Part shown: positions 54,524-63,970 of the stretch, piece by piece
Layout: each line of letters begins with the position of its first letter
Numbering within the stretch: position 1 is the stretch's first letter
Assembly (NCBI GenBank): GCA_016926805.1
Contig: JAFGNV010000187.1
Location: 1-64,000, forward strand
Reading direction: 5' to 3'
From: Anaerolineae bacterium
GTDB taxonomy: Bacteria > Chloroflexota > Anaerolineae > 4572-78 > J111
DNA length: 64,000 nt
Notes under the pieces: model-generated
What the model was told of the DNA's origin: nothing
The model's input: the letters and a program-made list of their open reading frames with translations, nothing else
Database searches by the model: none
Position numbers and translations under genes: made by a program

Positions 54524-55291
54524 ATGCGCAAAATTGCCATTGTGGGTTTTAAAGGCGGAATAGGCAAAACAACCACCTGCGTCAACTTGGGTGCGGCTCT
54601 GGCCCTGCGCGGACATCGCACCCTCCTCATTGATACCGACACTCAGGCCAACGTTACCATGGCCCTGGGCCTGAAAAAATATGAGAAAACGCTAACTCAT
54701 GTGCTGTCGCACAAAGCAACCGCCCAGGATTGTGTGGTAAAAGCCAGAAAAAACCTGGAGGTTATCCCCAGCGACATCGGCCTGTTTAAGGCCCAACAAC
54801 GGATGGTGTTGGAGATGGCCCGCGAGGAAATATTCGAAGATCTGTTTGCCGAGCTAACCGATTACGAATATCAAATACTTGATTGCGCGCCATCGGTGTC
54901 TTTGCTCACGGTTAACACTCTGGCCTATGTCGAGGAGGTTTTTATCCCGGTTTCAATGGAAATGCTGGCCGTATCCAGTGTTGAACAATTTATTAACTAC
55001 CTCAAAGATATCAATCGCGTTATGGGACGCCAGACGGCTATTCGACTGATTATCCCCACCCTTTACGACCCTCGCCGAAAAATAAGCCAGCAAGTAGTCC
55101 ATACCCTCAAAAAAATGGGGCCGCTTGTGGCTGATCCAATCTGGATTGATACCAGACTATCGGAAGCGCCGGGTAAAGGCAAAACCATTTTTGAATATGC
55201 CCCCCGCAGCCGTGGCGCTATAGATTACGCCCGCTTGACCGAGTTTGTGGTGGAGATGCCGCCCATCGGTACAAACCACAAAGGAACCTGA
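54524..55291 (+). CDS. ParA/Soj-type ATPase, first of a tandem pair
   Basis: This 255-residue deviant-Walker ATPase has the signature Lys10 and P-loop Lys15 in GFKGGIGKTTT, Walker A' LLIDTDTQANVTMAL and Walker B ILDCAPSVSLLT. ParA proteins bind DNA as ATP dimers and move DNA or protein cargo. There is no ParB gene or N-terminal HTH, so a cargo-positioning or regulatory role is as likely as plasmid partition. It follows a long structured leader and is 27 bases before the second ParA. It diverges from the second copy over most of its length, so it is not a recent duplicate. Confidence 0.9.
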   Translation: MRKIAIVGFKGGIGKTTTCVNLGAALALRGHRTLLIDTDTQANVTMALGLKKYEKTLTHVLSHKATAQDCVVKARKNLEVIPSDIGLFKAQQRMVLEMAREEIFEDLFAELTDYEYQILDCAPSVSLLTVNTLAYVEEVFIPVSMEMLAVSSVEQFINYLKDINRVMGRQTAIRLIIPTLYDPRRKISQQVVHTLKKMGPLVADPIWIDTRLSEAPGKGKTIFEYAPRSRGAIDYARLTEFVVEMPPIGTNHKGT

Positions 55292-55318
55292 CCATCATTG
55301 GAGGACTAAGAAAAGAAA

Positions 55319-56095
55319 ATGACCCGAATAATCGCTATTGCCAATCGAAAAGGTGGGGTGGGTAAAACAACTACCGTCATCAACTTGGGGGTTGCCCTGG
55401 CTCAAATGAAGCAAAAAGTGCTGGTTTTGGATCTGGATCCGCAGGGTGCACTTTCAGCCGGGCTGGGCATAAACGCCTCAGGTCTGGATGACACCATCTA
55501 TACTGTTCTGATGGATAACGACTACCCCATTAGCCGCGTGGTTCAGCCCGTCCAGGCCTACCTGGATCTGATTCCGGCCAACGCTGACCTGTCTGCCGCA
55601 GAAATTGAGTTGATTCCCGAAATTCGACGCGAGTTGGTGCTGCGCCGGGTTCTGGAACCACTTAACTCCTGGTACGACTTTGTTTTGATCGATTGTCCGC
55701 CCAGCCTAAATTTATTGACCATTAACGCTCTCTGCGCCAGCCAGGAAGTCATTATTCCGCTGCAATGCGAGCATTTTGCCACTCGCGGGATTCAAATGAT
55801 GCTGGATACCATCAACCGCATTAAAGACCGGCTGAATCCCGAATTGGAACTGCGCGGCATCCTGGCCACCATGTATTCAACCGGCACTATCCACGCCCGC
55901 GAGGTGTTGGAAGAGATTCGCTCCACGTTTGGCGATAAGATCTTTGATGTGATCATCTACAAAAGTATCCGCTTTGCCGAAGCGTCGGAGGCCAACAAGG
56001 CCATTGTTGAGCACTCCAGCAAACACAAAGGTGCCAAGGCGTATATCAAACTGGCCAAAATCATTCTTGACGGAACCGCCGACGAGGACGAATAA
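55319..56095 (+). CDS. ParA/Soj-type ATPase, second of a tandem pair
   Basis: The 258-residue protein has Lys11 and Lys16 in NRKGGVGKTTT, Walker A' LVLDLDPQGALSAGL and Walker B VLIDCPPSLNLLT, with the Soj-type segment PLQCEHFATRGIQMML. It is closer to canonical chromosomal Soj than the first copy. A ggagga site lies 13 bases before the ATG. No ParB/Spo0J gene or parS-like 16-mer was noticed near it. The downstream gene is again a GT-C transferase, so the pair sits inside a glycan cluster. Confidence 0.93.
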   Translation: MTRIIAIANRKGGVGKTTTVINLGVALAQMKQKVLVLDLDPQGALSAGLGINASGLDDTIYTVLMDNDYPISRVVQPVQAYLDLIPANADLSAAEIELIPEIRRELVLRRVLEPLNSWYDFVLIDCPPSLNLLTINALCASQEVIIPLQCEHFATRGIQMMLDTINRIKDRLNPELELRGILATMYSTGTIHAREVLEEIRSTFGDKIFDVIIYKSIRFAEASEANKAIVEHSSKHKGAKAYIKLAKIILDGTADEDE

Positions 56096-56114
56096 TCCCC
56101 AACCGGATTGTGCT

Positions 56115-58733
56115 GTGACCAAACGGAGTACGAGAAAAAGCAACAACCCCTCGCCACGGTTTCGCTTCTCACTGTTTTACTTGTCAACGGTCATCGTTAT
56201 TGCCTTGGGGCTGCGCGTTATCAAGTTAAACCAACTCCCCTTATCTTTGAGCCTGGATGAGGCCACCAATGGTCTGGACGCGCTACAACTTCTCCGCCAG
56301 ACATGGTTGACTCCTTTTTTACAAAATAATTTTGGCCGCGAAACCCTTTTCTTTTATCTTCAGGCCGTAGCCCTCCAGTTTTACGGCATCTCTATTTTTT
56401 CCCTCAGATTTGCATCTGTTCTGGTCGCCACCTTGACCATTCCCCTGATGTATGTTACCGGGCAACGCTTCAAACTCGATACTTTGTTTGTTTCCTCCAA
56501 TAGGAAATCTTTTCTGCCCGCCACCAACTTGCTGGCCGCCACCGGCCTGGCCGTGTCTTACTGGCACATCTTTTTCAGTCGACTCGGCCTGCGGGCCATC
56601 TTGCTCCCCCCTCTCGTTCTGGTCCTGGTCTGGTGTTTCTGGCGAGGCTGGGATGATGAAAGCAAGGAAGTAGAGAACCAGACGGGTGACAGAGGTTTTC
56701 CCCTCCACCAAAAACAACGATACTGGCTCATTGTCGCAGGCTTCTTCTTGGGTTTAACTTTTTACACTTACCTGGCTGCCCGGCTCTTGCCGCTTCTCTT
56801 TTTTACTTTCTTCATCGTCGAATTAGTCAGGCACAAGACCAATCGTTGCCGAAAACTGGTTGATTTTCTCATTTTTAACTTGACGGTGGCTTTGGTGATT
56901 GTGCCCCTGGCGCTTTACTTCTACCAACATCCCCAGGCCTTGAGCAGCCGCACCCAGGCCCTTTCAATCTTGGCCGCAGGCAATCCTCTGCCCGCGCTGG
57001 CCCATAACCTCACCAGCCTGCTGGCCATCCATTTTGGCGGAGGCGCCTGGTTGGGCCAATGGCCTTCACTTGATGGGCTATTCGCTCTGGGTTTATTCAT
57101 TGGCCTGGCTGTTTGCATCTATCATTTCAAAAAACCGGCCTGTCTTTTTCTGCTACTCTGGTGGTTCATCGGCACCGCGCCAGTGGTCATCTCCCAACAG
57201 GATTGGACGGGCACTACTACGCTCTTGCGCGGCATTCTGGCCTGGCCGGCCATGTTTCTGCTTGCTGCTATCGGGTTAACTTTCTCCGTCCGATTGATCC
57301 TGCAACAACTCAATAAGCTGCATCGGGCTATATCCCCGCACTTGGTCGAAATTCTATTCCTTTGTTTCATCCTCATTTTTGGCAGTGTTACCAGTATTTA
57401 CAACTATTTTTCAGTTTGGGCTGCCACCTATAATAAATTTAGCGATCATCCCCCTTATCTGGCCCGTTACCTCAACCACCAAACCGACCAACTCACCCTG
57501 GTCCCCCTGAAATTCTACGGCGAAAGCGTAGGCAACTTTCTCCTCCAGGCTCATTACCCCAGCCTGACCAATCTTGACCTCAAGAAACTACACGCCTTGC
57601 TTGAGTCCAATCAACCTGCCGTGTATTTATTACCCGCCGACTCGCCCAATGAGTCGGTGTTTGTGCTGCTTGCTCCCGCGCTCAATGGACAGGGCACGGC
57701 CTATCTCCTGCCGCCGTTAACGCTGGCCCAGGTTGAGACGCTGACCAGCCAGAGTAAATCTGCGCCACCCCTGGCAACCATACGCGACAGCGAACAAGAA
57801 CCCATCGCCCACGTTTATCCTCTCCCGGCTGACGCCGCCTTTCTTCCATCCCCTACCCCCGCCGATACACCACCCACACCTATTCAGGCCAGCTTCAACG
57901 GCGACATTTTGTTACTTGACTACCAGGTCGAACCGGCCGTCCTCAAACCCGGCGAAACCGTCACCCTTTCGCTCGACTGGCAGGCCCTGCGCCCTATCGA
58001 CGGCGATTATTATCTGTTCGTTCACCTGTTTGACCTTCCCACCGGACAGCGCCACGGCCAAATCAACGCTCCTCTCACCGGCATGTTGTTCGATGCCCAC
58101 CGTTGGCCCGCTGGCCTGACCGTGCCCGACCGCCACTACTTCACCCTGCCAATGGATGCGCCGGAAGGAGTCTATCGGTTTGAAGCAGGTTTGTATCACG
58201 CCGCCTCTCTGGAACGTCTGCCGGTGACCCCGACTTCCACCCAGCCGCCCAAGCCCGACGACAAAGTTATCCTGGGCAAATTTCACGTTGGGCAGCAGCC
58301 ACCCCTGCCGCCTTCAATCCCCCTCACTAATGTCCAGTTTGGTGACTGCATCGCCCTGCTCGGCCTCGACGTTGGAACAGGTTTGTCCGACGCCCCCCTT
58401 CAACGCGGACAAAACCTGAATTATAAACTGTACTGGCAGGCTCTGGCTCCCATCGCCAAAGATTACGTTGTTTTCACGCACCTGTTAGATACTGAAAGCA
58501 ATATTCAAGCCCAACAGGATAATCCGCCTCAACAAGGCCGCTACCCAACTTCCTGGTGGGATACCGGAGAAATTGTCATCGACTCCTACAATCTATCTCT
58601 ACCCCCAAACTTAGCCCCCGGCTGGTATACCCTCCGCCTCGGACTATACGAAGCCGAAATCGGCCAGCGCCTTCCGCTCAAAAACCAGCCCCAAGATTTT
58701 GTCGATTTGCCAAATTTGATTACAGTTGAGTAA
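56115..58733 (+). CDS. GT-C membrane glycosyltransferase with two beta-sandwich modules, paralogue of the 51.7-kb gene
   Basis: GTG 56115 gives 872 residues; the frame stays open upstream to 55974 but that part overlaps parA and is not protein-like. The membrane domain has LSLSLDEATNGLDALQLLRQT and NNFGRETLFFYLQA, aligning with the gene at 51689, and SYWHIFFSRLGLRAILLPP as its later landmark. An alpha/beta section (about 430-610) precedes two modules (about 612-730 and 735-872) with YYLFVHLFDLPTG, then VVFTHLLDTESN, PTSWWDTGEIVID and PGWYTLRLGLYEAEIG. It is 19 bases after the parA stop. Confidence 0.85.
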   Translation: MTKRSTRKSNNPSPRFRFSLFYLSTVIVIALGLRVIKLNQLPLSLSLDEATNGLDALQLLRQTWLTPFLQNNFGRETLFFYLQAVALQFYGISIFSLRFASVLVATLTIPLMYVTGQRFKLDTLFVSSNRKSFLPATNLLAATGLAVSYWHIFFSRLGLRAILLPPLVLVLVWCFWRGWDDESKEVENQTGDRGFPLHQKQRYWLIVAGFFLGLTFYTYLAARLLPLLFFTFFIVELVRHKTNRCRKLVDFLIFNLTVALVIVPLALYFYQHPQALSSRTQALSILAAGNPLPALAHNLTSLLAIHFGGGAWLGQWPSLDGLFALGLFIGLAVCIYHFKKPACLFLLLWWFIGTAPVVISQQDWTGTTTLLRGILAWPAMFLLAAIGLTFSVRLILQQLNKLHRAISPHLVEILFLCFILIFGSVTSIYNYFSVWAATYNKFSDHPPYLARYLNHQTDQLTLVPLKFYGESVGNFLLQAHYPSLTNLDLKKLHALLESNQPAVYLLPADSPNESVFVLLAPALNGQGTAYLLPPLTLAQVETLTSQSKSAPPLATIRDSEQEPIAHVYPLPADAAFLPSPTPADTPPTPIQASFNGDILLLDYQVEPAVLKPGETVTLSLDWQALRPIDGDYYLFVHLFDLPTGQRHGQINAPLTGMLFDAHRWPAGLTVPDRHYFTLPMDAPEGVYRFEAGLYHAASLERLPVTPTSTQPPKPDDKVILGKFHVGQQPPLPPSIPLTNVQFGDCIALLGLDVGTGLSDAPLQRGQNLNYKLYWQALAPIAKDYVVFTHLLDTESNIQAQQDNPPQQGRYPTSWWDTGEIVIDSYNLSLPPNLAPGWYTLRLGLYEAEIGQRLPLKNQPQDFVDLPNLITVE

Positions 58734-58757
58734 CATCAAATTTGGGAGACCGAACGA

Positions 58758-60836
58758 TTGGCCATCCATCCGATTGGCAAGGAAACAAATTCTCAATCGC
58801 TATACCCTGCGCCCGGCAGCCGCAAGTTATCCAGCCTACGTTTTACACCTTACGCCTCACGGATCCATCTCCCCATCTTGCTCATTCTCCTCCTGGCCTT
58901 CTTCCTGCGCGCCTACCACCTGGATGCTCAGGCTCTACGCGGCGACGAAGCCGCCACCGTCCATTATTCGGCCATGCCCATCACCGAATTGTGGGAACTG
59001 TCCCGCGTCACCGACCCCCACCCGCCGCTGTTCTATCTCATGCTCCATCCCTGGCAATGGCTCATGGGCGAAAGCGCCTGGATAATGCGTTTTGCCGGGG
59101 TAACGGCCAGCGTGTTAACTGTGGCGGCTCTCTATACCCTGGCCCGCCTTACCCTACCATCAACAACCACCAGTCTGCTGGCGGCGGCACTCATTACCGT
59201 CAATCCCCTTCAAATCTGGCTGGCGCAGGATGTCCGTTCCTATCCTTTCTTCACCCTCTTCGGTCTTCTCTCGTCCTGGGCGTTATGGTCGGCCCTCAAT
59301 CGCCCCACCCGCCGTATTTCTCGTTCGGCTCATGCCTCATCGCTCATCCCCTGGCTGCTCTACATCCTCCTCACCGTTGCCTGTTTCTACACCCATTACT
59401 ACACCATCTTTCTGATGACGTTTCAGGCCCTGTTCGTTCTGCTCAATATTAAAAAATTTTGGTTCAAAAAATGGCCCTGGCTGGTCAGTCAGGTTGCCAT
59501 CAGCCTGTTCATCATCCCTGCCCTGCTTCTGGCCCGTAACCTGGCCGGTGAAGCCGCCGGCGGCATCGACACGATTCCCACCGCCGAGATTCTCCGTCTG
59601 GCCTCCACTGCCCTCCTCACCGGCTTCACCCTCGATGCCAGCCGCGGCCTGTGGGTCAGTTTCCTCCTGGCCCCGGTTTGGATCATCGGTCTGGTCAGCC
59701 TGCTGCGGCGCAATGTCACCTCTGGCGTATTTTGGGGCCTGTTTTTTGCCGTTCCCGTCCTCAGCGTCATCGTCCTCTCCATAGGCCGGCCTTTTTTCAA
59801 AGAGCGGTTTCTCGTCCAGGCCCAGCCCGCCTTTGAACTGTTCCTGGCCGCCGGTTTTGTCACCTTGTGGCAAGCAGGACGCCCAGCCCGCCTCCTCAAT
59901 CACACCTCATACCTGGTAACTTTTTTACCTCGTCTCGTCGCCATCCTGCTCTTCGCCGCCCTTCTCTATTTCAACCTGCACACCCTCAGCAACTACTTCA
60001 CCAACCCGGCTTACGCCAAATCGCCGCCGTGGCAACTCTATCGAGATTACGTCAGCAGCAAAGCCCGGCCCAACGACGTGATGCTGACCAACTTCCCCGA
60101 AGCCGCCATCAGCTACTACAGCCCCAACCAATTGCCGTTTTACGTGGTTCCGGTCGAACGCGACCGACCCGTTGCATACCGGCTGAAACAGACCGAACAA
60201 ATTGCCGGAGCCTACCGGCGCATCTGGTTCTTACCCATGCTGCAACAGGGATTTGACGAAGAAGGCGCCGTGCTCCACTGGCTCGACCGTCACGCCGACC
60301 GGGTTGACCAGACCTTCTTTCCGGCCTACCACGTCAACCTGTACCTCAGCCCGCCCGCTATTGACGCCACCCTCATTCCCCAGCCCGTCACCTTTGCCCA
60401 CGGCCTTCACCTGCGGGGCTATCAGGTTTTTGATGAAGCTGGCGACTCGCGCCTGACCGGCCAGCAAACGCCACTCTTGACCCTGGAACCCGGCGACGAA
60501 TTCACTCTCTCCCTCTCCTGGCACGCCGATGGCCCAACGCCGATACCCTACACCGTGTTCACTCATCTCATCGCCGCCGACGGCTTCAACCAGACCGGCC
60601 GCGATAACCAGCCGGTTTGGGGCACCTATCCCACCACCACCTGGACGCCCGGCGAAAAAGTTATCGACAAATACACCCTGGCCCTGCCCGAGAGCATCCC
60701 TCCCGGCAACTATTGGCTCCACCTCGGCTGGTATCAAAGCGCTACCCTGGAGCGCGTGCCGGTCCTGGATGAGGCGGGTCAACCGGGTGAGGACCACGTT
60801 GTGCTGAGTATGGTCGTTCGGGTGGCAGAGAATTGA
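58758..60836 (+). CDS. GT39-type membrane glycosyltransferase with one beta-sandwich module
   Basis: The 692-residue protein has a membrane domain with DAQALRGDEAATVHYSAMP (the Asp-Glu loop), TDPHPPLFYLMLHPW and WLAQDVRSYPFFTLF, all standard for GT39. One module closes the protein (about 550-692: YTVFTHLIAADG, PTTTWTPGEKVIDKY, PGNYWLHLGWYQSATLERVPV). Start TTG 58758 follows gggag by 9 bases. The region 58835-58860 is repeat-derived (SLRFTPYASR) and lies between the start and the first helix, so the native N-terminus may begin later. It overlaps the next gene by four bases. Confidence 0.85.
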   Translation: MAIHPIGKETNSQSLYPAPGSRKLSSLRFTPYASRIHLPILLILLLAFFLRAYHLDAQALRGDEAATVHYSAMPITELWELSRVTDPHPPLFYLMLHPWQWLMGESAWIMRFAGVTASVLTVAALYTLARLTLPSTTTSLLAAALITVNPLQIWLAQDVRSYPFFTLFGLLSSWALWSALNRPTRRISRSAHASSLIPWLLYILLTVACFYTHYYTIFLMTFQALFVLLNIKKFWFKKWPWLVSQVAISLFIIPALLLARNLAGEAAGGIDTIPTAEILRLASTALLTGFTLDASRGLWVSFLLAPVWIIGLVSLLRRNVTSGVFWGLFFAVPVLSVIVLSIGRPFFKERFLVQAQPAFELFLAAGFVTLWQAGRPARLLNHTSYLVTFLPRLVAILLFAALLYFNLHTLSNYFTNPAYAKSPPWQLYRDYVSSKARPNDVMLTNFPEAAISYYSPNQLPFYVVPVERDRPVAYRLKQTEQIAGAYRRIWFLPMLQQGFDEEGAVLHWLDRHADRVDQTFFPAYHVNLYLSPPAIDATLIPQPVTFAHGLHLRGYQVFDEAGDSRLTGQQTPLLTLEPGDEFTLSLSWHADGPTPIPYTVFTHLIAADGFNQTGRDNQPVWGTYPTTTWTPGEKVIDKYTLALPESIPPGNYWLHLGWYQSATLERVPVLDEAGQPGEDHVVLSMVVRVAEN

Positions 60837-63800
60837 GGCAAGAACTTTTGACGCGATTCAAGACGCTAAAGCAATACACGCCTCTGCTGGCGGTGGTGCT
60901 GTTCTACATGGTGTTGGCTGTGGCCTATGCCAGCCTGGTTCCCCTGGGTGAAGTCCCCGACGAACCGGCTCACGTGAACTACGCCCGTTTTCTGGCAGAA
61001 AGGGGACACCTGCCAACCACCCTCGCCGAACGTGAGGCCGCCGGTTATCGCTCGGCCTGGCCGCCGCTATATCATTTATTGGTCAGCCGTCCCTTTGTGG
61101 CAATGGACGACATACCCCCTACCCATCTCAAATCCGTGGGCGATACCCCTCGCCGCCTCATCCCCACCAACGGCCAGACCATCGCTGCCTTCATCCACAC
61201 CGAAGACGAAGCCTGGCCCTGGCAGGGCATTACCCTGGCCTGGCATCTGGGACGTTTCATTTCCGTCCTGTTCACCGGCCTGACCGTCATCATCACTTAC
61301 CTCATTGCCCGGCGGTTGACCGCCCGGCAGGATATCGCTGCCGCCACGGCTGCCCTGACGGCCTTCATCCCCCAGGTTCTGTTTATCGGCAGCGCGGTCA
61401 GCGATGACAATTTGCTCATTACCCTCGCTGCATTGATTTTTTTGATACTCGTCATATACACCCAACGCGCCACCTTGCCCGGCATTGGCTTGATGTTTTT
61501 CCTGGGACTCCTGCTGGGATTGGCCACCGTGACCAAGTATAACACCCTGCCCCTCTGGGCCATTACCCTGCTCTGGCTGGGCTGGTTGAGCCTGGGACGG
61601 CATCGAACCAGGGTCTCAAAACCATTCGTGACCTTGCTCAACCGGATGATCGTTCTGTTGCTGGGGGCGGCGCTGACGGCCGGTTGGTGGTTCATCTTCA
61701 TCTGGCGCAACTTCAACCAGGTCAACGCGCGGGGCTGGCTGTCTGGCTCGCTGGCGGCCCTCACCGCCGGCACCGCCGATGCATCGCTGCGACAACTTGG
61801 CCGTGGATCAACGGTCGCCTTGCCCCCCCTCACCGCCTGGCTGGAATGGTTCAGCACCCTGTTTACCTCATTTTGGGGCCTTTTTGGCGGCGGCGCAACC
61901 ATCAAACTACCCGGCTGGGGTTACTGGTTGTTAGCCTTCTTCTGCTTGCTGGCCATTACTTCCGTTCTTTTTCAAATATTCCGCGCCCCAGCAGCTACAA
62001 CTCGAAATTTGCCACTTCATCTCTTTTTGCTCACCCCTGTCTTTTTTCTCGCTCTCCCTATCCTGCGTTTCATCCTGACCGGCAACATCGTCGAAACCGC
62101 TCAGGGCCGACACCTTTTTCCCGCTCTGCCCGCCATCACCCTGGCCCTGGTCTGGGGATTGTCAAAGCTGAACTTACGCCATCTGCCAGGCCAGCGAATG
62201 TTACCCGCCATCCGTTTTATATTTAACCCTTTCCTGCTTCCCCTCGTTCTGGTCAGCTACACCTTCCTGCTCAGTCTCTACGCCCTCTTCCTCATCCACT
62301 CTCGTTACCCGCCCCTTCTTCCCTTGCGAACAACGCCCCAGGCCGCAACCGCCAAAAATATAGTCAAAACCAAACTTGCCAATGGCATTATCCTGCTTGG
62401 CTACCAGCTCGATTCGGCTGCCGCAGGCGTTCTGCCGGTAACGCTGGTCTGGCAGGCCGACGCTATTCCAACTCAAGACTATCTCATCAACCTGACCGTG
62501 GCCGACTCCGCCGGTCTGCCCCTGGGTGGCTGGCTGGGCCATCCCGTTGGGGGGCGCTACCCCACCCGCGCCTGGGACAACGGCGACATTCTGGTCGATG
62601 CCATTCCTATTCCCCTGCTTCCCGGCGTATCCGCCAACAATGCCATCCTAACCCTCCAACTTCTCGACTCCACCGTCCAACCTGCCACCGAACCGCTGAC
62701 TCTCACCACCCATCTCTCTCTTCCGTCTGCTCTCTGGCCTGCTTCACCTCTGCTCCCTCCCCATCTCCGCGCCGACGACTTGCCGCCCGAATCTCCCTTC
62801 ACCTACCGCAGCACGCTCAGTTTTATCTTGCCTGGCGTCACAACCCCGCCTGACCTCATCGCTCCCTCCGGCCAAAGCTTCGCGCCTGCTCGCTTCATTT
62901 CAGGTTCCAACGGCAACCTCGCCTACTTCATGGTTCAGGTCCACTGGCCCAGCGGCGACTATCAACTCTCCCAACTGCCTGCCCCTTCCCCCTCATTCCC
63001 TATCAAAAATCGCCCGCGTCAGTTCGAACCGCCACCGCTGGAATATCACGTCAACGCCAACTTTGCCGATCATCTTACCCTGCTCGGGTATGACCTGCCC
63101 CAACGCCGCGTCCAACCCGGCCAGAGCTTTCCGGTCACCCTGCACCTGCGGGCCGAACGCCCTATAGGCCGCAATCTGGTCATCTTCAATCACCTGCTTA
63201 ACCAGCAAGCCACCCAATATGGCGGCGAAGACCGCATCCCGCTCCAATACTATACCACCCTGCTATGGGTGCCCGGTGAAATTGTGTCCGACACCTACCC
63301 GGTTCCGGTCGATCCGACCGCACCCCCCGGCATCTATTGGCTTGATGTGGGCTTTTATCCCGACGACCAGCCGGAGTTTTCTCTGCCGCTGTTTGCCAAC
63401 GGCCGGCCCCTCAACCGCAACAGCGTCCGGCTGGTGCCAGTTAAAGTCGGCGGCCCGCCGCCGGATGTCACTATTGACGCCGCCAATCCGCAACACCCGA
63501 TTCACCAAACCTTTGACCAGCAAATCAGCCTGCTGGGGTTCAACCTGAGCGATAAAAATGGCAGCCCCATCACCAACTTGCAACGGGTGCCGCGCAACTC
63601 CCAACTCACCTTCTTCTGGCAGCCCCAAACCATTCCCCAGGCTGACTATACCGTTTTCATCCATCTGCTCAATCGCAACCGCAATCTTGTCGCCCAGTTC
63701 GACGGCCCACCCGCCCGGGGTAGTTATCCCACCAGTTTATGGGACCCCGGCGAAATCATTGTTGACCCCCATCTCGTCGGTGACCTCACTCCCGGCCATT

Positions 63801-63907
63801 ACACCTTGCAGGTCGGCCTGTACCGGCCCGGCACCGGCGAACGACTGCCGCTGGCAGAGACACCAGAAAACGCCCTGGAACTCCTGGCGTTTGAAGTTGG
63901 CGATTGA
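60833..63907 (+). CDS. GT-C membrane glycosyltransferase with three beta-sandwich modules
   Basis: The 1024-residue protein has a membrane domain (about 15-490) with PLGEVPDEPAHVNYARFLAE in the first loop (Asp-Glu again), then WPPLYHLL. Its C-terminal half has three modules (about 520-620, 735-845, 890-1020). The last is a full copy: YTVFIHLLNRNRN, PTSLWDPGEIIVD, PGHYTLQVGLYRPGTGERLPL. TTG 60833 overlaps the previous stop. It is the largest of the paralogues here. A PMT/ArnT-like role in moving sugars from polyprenyl phosphate is inferred from the fold; donor and acceptor are unknown. Confidence 0.85.
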   Translation: MRQELLTRFKTLKQYTPLLAVVLFYMVLAVAYASLVPLGEVPDEPAHVNYARFLAERGHLPTTLAEREAAGYRSAWPPLYHLLVSRPFVAMDDIPPTHLKSVGDTPRRLIPTNGQTIAAFIHTEDEAWPWQGITLAWHLGRFISVLFTGLTVIITYLIARRLTARQDIAAATAALTAFIPQVLFIGSAVSDDNLLITLAALIFLILVIYTQRATLPGIGLMFFLGLLLGLATVTKYNTLPLWAITLLWLGWLSLGRHRTRVSKPFVTLLNRMIVLLLGAALTAGWWFIFIWRNFNQVNARGWLSGSLAALTAGTADASLRQLGRGSTVALPPLTAWLEWFSTLFTSFWGLFGGGATIKLPGWGYWLLAFFCLLAITSVLFQIFRAPAATTRNLPLHLFLLTPVFFLALPILRFILTGNIVETAQGRHLFPALPAITLALVWGLSKLNLRHLPGQRMLPAIRFIFNPFLLPLVLVSYTFLLSLYALFLIHSRYPPLLPLRTTPQAATAKNIVKTKLANGIILLGYQLDSAAAGVLPVTLVWQADAIPTQDYLINLTVADSAGLPLGGWLGHPVGGRYPTRAWDNGDILVDAIPIPLLPGVSANNAILTLQLLDSTVQPATEPLTLTTHLSLPSALWPASPLLPPHLRADDLPPESPFTYRSTLSFILPGVTTPPDLIAPSGQSFAPARFISGSNGNLAYFMVQVHWPSGDYQLSQLPAPSPSFPIKNRPRQFEPPPLEYHVNANFADHLTLLGYDLPQRRVQPGQSFPVTLHLRAERPIGRNLVIFNHLLNQQATQYGGEDRIPLQYYTTLLWVPGEIVSDTYPVPVDPTAPPGIYWLDVGFYPDDQPEFSLPLFANGRPLNRNSVRLVPVKVGGPPPDVTIDAANPQHPIHQTFDQQISLLGFNLSDKNGSPITNLQRVPRNSQLTFFWQPQTIPQADYTVFIHLLNRNRNLVAQFDGPPARGSYPTSLWDPGEIIVDPHLVGDLTPGHYTLQVGLYRPGTGERLPLAETPENALELLAFEVGD

Positions 63908-63970
63908 CCGGAATCCCAAACGCCGGGCGTTCAACGCTGCCGGTCAAAAACATCGAAAGGTAACAACGTA
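63908..63970. other. Intergenic spacer before the last partial gene
   Basis: Spacer of 63 bases. It contains a weak aaagg ribosome site at 63957-63961 and a short imperfect inverted repeat (ccggaatcc... / ...gccggt), nothing more. Confidence 0.3.

Noticed and set aside
55974-56114. A 47-residue N-terminal extension of the GT-C protein at 56115
   Set aside because: It overlaps parA by about 120 bases, is strongly basic and proline-rich as expected of an out-of-frame reading, and the first membrane helix follows GTG 56115 directly.
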